Shown in pieces: positions 61,150 to 64,000 of a DNA stretch of 64,000 nucleotides. Under the pieces are notes generated by a model that worked only from the letters and a program-made list of their open reading frames with translations, did not search any database and was not told the DNA's origin. This DNA comes from Streptomyces griseosporeus (GTDB lineage: Bacteria; Actinomycetota; Actinomycetes; Streptomycetales; Streptomycetaceae). Both the position numbers and the translations under genes were made by a program. The stretch spans positions 186,001 through 250,000 of the forward strand of contig NZ_BNBR01000005.1 of NCBI RefSeq assembly GCF_014656055.1, given 5' to 3'. Position 1 is the stretch's first letter. Every line of letters begins with the position of its first letter.

Positions 61150-61698
61150 TCAGCTCTGGTGGGACTGGTAGTGCGCCACCGCGTCGGAGGTGCGGCCGGC
61201 GCCGTACACCCGGAGGAACTCGGCGAGTTCGGGGTGGGTCGGGGCCAGGGTGTCCGCGGCCTGGAGGATGTCACCGGCGGCGGCCACCGACCGCAGCAGC
61301 GACTGGATCTCGCGGACCACCCGCTTGACCGTGGGCGCGCCCGAGCTGTTCGTCGTGTGGGTGGTGTTGCTGAGCACCGAGCCGCCCTGCGACCGCTTGA
61401 TCTCGTCCATCCGCTCGGTGGCCTCGGCCGCGCTCACGCTGCCGTCCGCGACCTGTGCCGCCAGCTCCTGGAGCAGCTGCACCCGCTGCACCACCGCCGG
61501 ATTGCCGATCTTGGCCCGCTGACCGCTCATCAGCTGGGACAGCATCGGTGCCGACAGTCCCAGTACCCCCGCCAGACGCGCCTGGTTGAGCCCCAGGTCG
61601 TCGATGAGCTTACGGAAGAGCGCCCCCAACGGCTCCCCGTACCAGTTCCGCTGCAGTTCCCGCGCTCTCGCGGTCGCTTCCTGCTGTGCGGCGTCCAT
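61150..61698 (-). CDS. XRE-like helix-turn-helix protein paired with the kinase
   Basis: 182 residues. The HTH is at about residues 30-60 (LGLNQARLAGVLGLSAPMLSQ, then LMSGQRAKIGNP). A C-terminal helical domain follows with a Ser/Thr-rich middle (SNTTHTTNSS) that could be phosphorylated. The ATG at 61698 with GGGGAGACGCA is chosen over a longer opening. Together with the kinase it forms a two-gene reverse operon beside tRNA-Ala in Streptomyces. Confidence 0.85.
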   Translation of the reverse strand: MDAAQQEATARARELQRNWYGEPLGALFRKLIDDLGLNQARLAGVLGLSAPMLSQLMSGQRAKIGNPAVVQRVQLLQELAAQVADGSVSAAEATERMDEIKRSQGGSVLSNTTHTTNSSGAPTVKRVVREIQSLLRSVAAAGDILQAADTLAPTHPELAEFLRVYGAGRTSDAVAHYQSHQS

Positions 61699-61881
61699 TG
61701 CGTCTCCCCATCGCTTCCCCAAAAACCGTGGCTTCGCTGTAGCGAACCACGCCGTGCATCTTACGGAGCGTGGTCGTGTGCGGGGACCCCCAATCTTTTT
61801 GTGAGATACGGGGGGCGACCGGGTAGTCTGGTCCGAGGCAGCCGCCGGGACAGGGTTCTTCCCGGCGGACACTTGCCTTCC

Positions 61882-61954
61882 GGGGCCTTAGCTCAGTTGG
61901 TAGAGCGCCGTCTTTGCATGGCGGATGTCAGGGGTTCGACTCCCCTAGGCTCCA
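61882..61954 (+). tRNA. alaT: tRNA-Ala (anticodon TGC)
   Basis: 73 nt. Acceptor GGGGCCT / AGGCTCC (one G-T pair), D-arm GCTCAGTTGGTAGAGC, anticodon loop TTTGCAT with TGC at 61915-61917, T-arm GGTTCGACTCC. CCA not encoded in full. Confidence 0.98.
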
Positions 61955-61963
61955 CACCCCTTG

Positions 61964-62006
61964 AACGCCCTCTGACCTGTGGAAAACGGGTTCAGGGGGC
62001 GTTTTT
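61964..62006 (+). terminator. Terminator after tRNA-Ala
   Basis: Stem AACGCCCTCTGA / TCAGGGGGCGTT (one G-T pair), 16-nt loop, then a run of T. Confidence 0.85.
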
Positions 62007-62089
62007 GCTGCCTCCTGATACCTTCACCAAGGAAGAAACATCCTCAAAGAAGAGGCTTCGGGTGCCGGGTCGTCTGTGGCGGGCGGACG

Positions 62090-62827
62090 TCACCACGTGA
62101 GGGCGTCGTCCAGGTCCTGCTGCCAGTACGTGACGCGGAGCGAGTCGTCGACGAAGACGCCCTGCGCGGGCAGCGGCGGGGTCGCCGCCGCACCGACGCT
62201 GCCGGAGCCCGACGGTCCGTAGAAGTGGACGCTCAGGGACTTCTCCGTGTGCCCGTGGGCGCCGCTGCCGTCGGCGGCGGACAGCAGCACGGCCGCGTAA
62301 CCGGACTCGCCCGGCGCGAGCGTGACGACGGCCTGCGGGTGGGACTCCTCGACGACCGGCGGTACGGCCTGCGCCTCGCCGAAGCGGACGGCCGGGTAGG
62401 CGTAGAGGTGGCAGGGGCTGGATCCCGTGTTGGTGACCGTGAGGAGCATGTGGTTCACGGGCCGGTTCAGCGGGGCGGCGACCGTCTTGAGGGTGGAGCC
62501 CTCGCACGTGACGGGCTTGCCCGCGGAGGCCGGGGGCTTGGCCGGGTTCTTGGCCGCGGGCTCGGACGGGTGCTGTGCCGTGGGCTTCGAGGCGGGCGCG
62601 GAGGCGGAGGAGCCGGTGCCCGTGCCGGTGCCGGTGCCGGACGACGAGGGCGCGGTCGGGGCCGACGTGGTCGGGGCGGTCGGCGTCGGCCTGGAGGCGC
62701 TCGGGGCGGCGCCCTCGTCGGTGACGCCCGTGCCGTCGCCGTTGCACGCGGTCAGGGTCAGCGCGGCGAGGGCGACGCTCGCGGCGGCGGTGAGAAGTCG
62801 GGTGCGGGAGTTCCGGATCGTGGACAT
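62090..62827 (-). CDS. DUF4232 lipoprotein
   Basis: 245 residues. The signal peptide ends in a lipobox LTAC with the modified Cys (about residue 29). A Thr/Pro/Ser/Gly linker runs to about 105. The DUF4232 domain follows, with two Cys (TCEG, PCHLYAYP). It would be anchored outside the membrane. Function unknown. The ATG at 62827 with GAAAGG upstream is chosen. Divergent from the next gene, 175 bp away. Confidence 0.85.
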   Translation of the reverse strand: MSTIRNSRTRLLTAAASVALAALTLTACNGDGTGVTDEGAAPSASRPTPTAPTTSAPTAPSSSGTGTGTGTGSSASAPASKPTAQHPSEPAAKNPAKPPASAGKPVTCEGSTLKTVAAPLNRPVNHMLLTVTNTGSSPCHLYAYPAVRFGEAQAVPPVVEESHPQAVVTLAPGESGYAAVLLSAADGSGAHGHTEKSLSVHFYGPSGSGSVGAAATPPLPAQGVFVDDSLRVTYWQQDLDDALTW

Positions 62828-63002
62828 GAAGTCGAGCCCTTTCGGTGTTCCGTTGCTGGGAATGCTTGGATGACCGGAGCTTGTGACGTGATCCGTCCCA
62901 GCCGCCACAGCCGGCCGGCAATCAGGGATGCTGGAACGCTGAAACAGGCTCTGACCAGGGGAAATGACCGTCCCCTGGAACGCCGGACTGGGACGCGGGG
63001 GG

Positions 63003-64000
63003 ATGGAGGACATGGTGTCCGGGGGCTTGGAGGACGGGTTCGCCGCGCTGCTGCGGGAGTTGAAGGACCGTTCGGGACTCAGCTACGGGGCGCTCGCCAA
63101 GCGGCTGCACATGAGCACGTCGACGCTGCACCGGTACTGCAACGGCGCCGCCGTACCGAACGAGTACGCACCGGTCGAACGCCTCGCCCGGGTGTGCCGG
63201 GCGACGCCCGAGGAGCTGGTGGAACTGCACCGCCGCTGGGTGCTCGCGGACGCGGCACGGGGGCGGGGCGCGGAACGGACCGAGCCGAGCCGGCCGCCGG
63301 CGCCGACCGGGACTCCGGTCCCGCCCCAGCCCCCGGCCACTCCAGAGCCAGTGGCCCCGGCCTCGGACCCTGCCCCGGACACCCCCGTTGTCGAGACGAC
63401 CCCGTCTCCCGCGTCCCCGCCCCGGCGTCGTCGTCCCGTCTGGCTCGCCGCCGCCTCCGCGGTCGTCGTGCTGGGTGCCGTAGGACTGGCCCTGCACCCG
63501 TTCGCCGGACCGGGCCGGGGCGATGACGGTGACCGGCAGGCGGCCGGCGCCACAGCCGGTGCCGCCCCCGGTTCCCCCGCCGGTGGCGCCGGTACGGCCG
63601 GATCCCGGACGCCGTCGCCGTCCGCCACCCCCTCGCCGTCCCCGTCGGCCGGCGGCACGAGCCGCGGGCCGTCCGCCCGGCCCTCCGCCTCCGCCGCCGC
63701 CTCGGCCCCCGCCTCCCCCTCCGCCGGAAGCGCGGGGGACACCACCGCCGTACCGCTCGCCGTCGGCGTGCGCCCCTACGTCTACGTCAGCCCCTGCAGC
63801 CAGCACTTCCTCGTCGACAGCGAGCCCCAGCAGGTCGGTCCGCCCGCCGGCGAGCAGGACGCCAGGCGCTTTGCCGACGCGTACGGCGCGGTCTCCTCCG
63901 ATGAGCAGCGGATCGCCGTGACCGTGCAGGGCACCGGGAAGGACACCGTCGTGCTGCAGGCCCTCCATGTGCGGGTCGTCGCCAAGGGCGCGCCGCTCGC
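63003..64000 (+). CDS. HTH membrane protein, 3' end cut off
   Basis: At least 332 residues; the frame is open at the window edge. An XRE-like HTH is at about residues 20-65 (LSYGALAKRLHMSTSTLHRYC). A Pro-rich linker, one membrane helix (about residues 143-163, VWLAAASAVVVLGAVGLAL) and a Pro/Ser/Ala-rich outer linker follow. The outer domain starts near residue 255 with YVYVSPCSQHFLV. This layout is common in Streptomyces. Start uncertain between ATG at 63003 and 63012. Confidence 0.8.
   Translation, partial: MEDMVSGGLEDGFAALLRELKDRSGLSYGALAKRLHMSTSTLHRYCNGAAVPNEYAPVERLARVCRATPEELVELHRRWVLADAARGRGAERTEPSRPPAPTGTPVPPQPPATPEPVAPASDPAPDTPVVETTPSPASPPRRRRPVWLAAASAVVVLGAVGLALHPFAGPGRGDDGDRQAAGATAGAAPGSPAGGAGTAGSRTPSPSATPSPSPSAGGTSRGPSARPSASAAASAPASPSAGSAGDTTAVPLAVGVRPYVYVSPCSQHFLVDSEPQQVGPPAGEQDARRFADAYGAVSSDEQRIAVTVQGTGKDTVVLQALHVRVVAKGAPL

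Noticed and set aside
55522..61954. tRNA genes as integration sites for a mobile element
   Set aside because: No integrase gene and no repeated tRNA 3' end found in the window.

Overview
This window is the chromosomal origin region of a Streptomyces (high-GC actinomycete). The evidence is the gene order rpmH - dnaA - oriC - dnaN - gnd - recF - dciA - gyrB - gyrA, very high third-position GC, frequent GTG starts, many copies of the ParB site GTTTCACGTGAAAC, and near-identity of many proteins to remembered Streptomyces sequences. No species is claimed. All identifications come from reading the sequence; no database search was run.

Layout. (1) 1-7150: a mixed block with the end of a holin-family membrane protein, a low-molecular-weight tyrosine phosphatase, a PLP gamma-lyase-type enzyme, LysR and MarR regulators, a Nudix hydrolase, two GNAT acetyltransferases and a serine hydrolase. 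(2) 7237-12390: dnaB (reverse), a MATE exporter, and the reverse-strand rpsF-ssb-rpsR-rplI cluster. (3) 12667-25531: a small membrane protein, a FemX-like aminoacyltransferase paired with an alanine-racemase-fold protein, a GT87-like membrane glycosyltransferase, a bifunctional penicillin-binding protein, a PadR regulator with inositol-phosphate synthase, an MFS transporter, an LppU/SCO3897-type protein and cca. (4) 25789-35536: a forward block with a DUF6049 protein, the lipid II flippase MurJ, a separate MviN-type pseudokinase, the ECF sigma factor SigM, its ZAS-type anti-sigma factor, and trxB-trxA behind a SigR-type promoter. The same order occurs around mviN-sigM-trxB2-trxC in mycobacteria. 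(5) 35589-42345: a GNAT gene, then the reverse block parB, parA, rsmG, jag, yidC, yidD, rnpA, rpmH. (6) 42720-55422: dnaA, an oriC of about 860 bp with at least 15 DnaA-box-like sequences, and the forward replication genes ending in gyrA and a DUF3566 membrane protein. (7) 55522-64000: tRNA-Ile and tRNA-Ala separated by about 6 kb that holds two secreted or wall-associated proteins, a DLW-39 peptide, a membrane-anchored Ser/Thr kinase and an HTH protein; then a DUF4232 lipoprotein and a truncated HTH membrane protein.

How it fits together. Replication initiation (DnaA, oriC, DnaN, DnaB, DciA, SSB, gyrase), segregation (ParA, ParB and 14 parS or parS-like sites), membrane insertion (YidC, YidD, Jag), cell-wall precursor export and assembly (MurJ, pseudokinase, PBP, FemX) and thiol homeostasis (TrxA, TrxB) are packed beside the origin. 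The most interesting signals are in the DNA. parS sites are embedded in the coding sequences of parA, parB and the anti-sigma gene, each read as the peptide VSRET. parS sits at the centre of 28-, 34- and 48-bp perfect palindromes between convergent genes. Near-consensus DnaA boxes lie upstream of parA and dnaB as well as in oriC. A perfect PadR-type operator and an exact SigR promoter are also present. I found no mobile element, CRISPR array, prophage or biosynthetic cluster. The window is mainly conserved core chromosome; the least-described parts are the tRNA-Ile/tRNA-Ala interval and the FemX-racemase pair.
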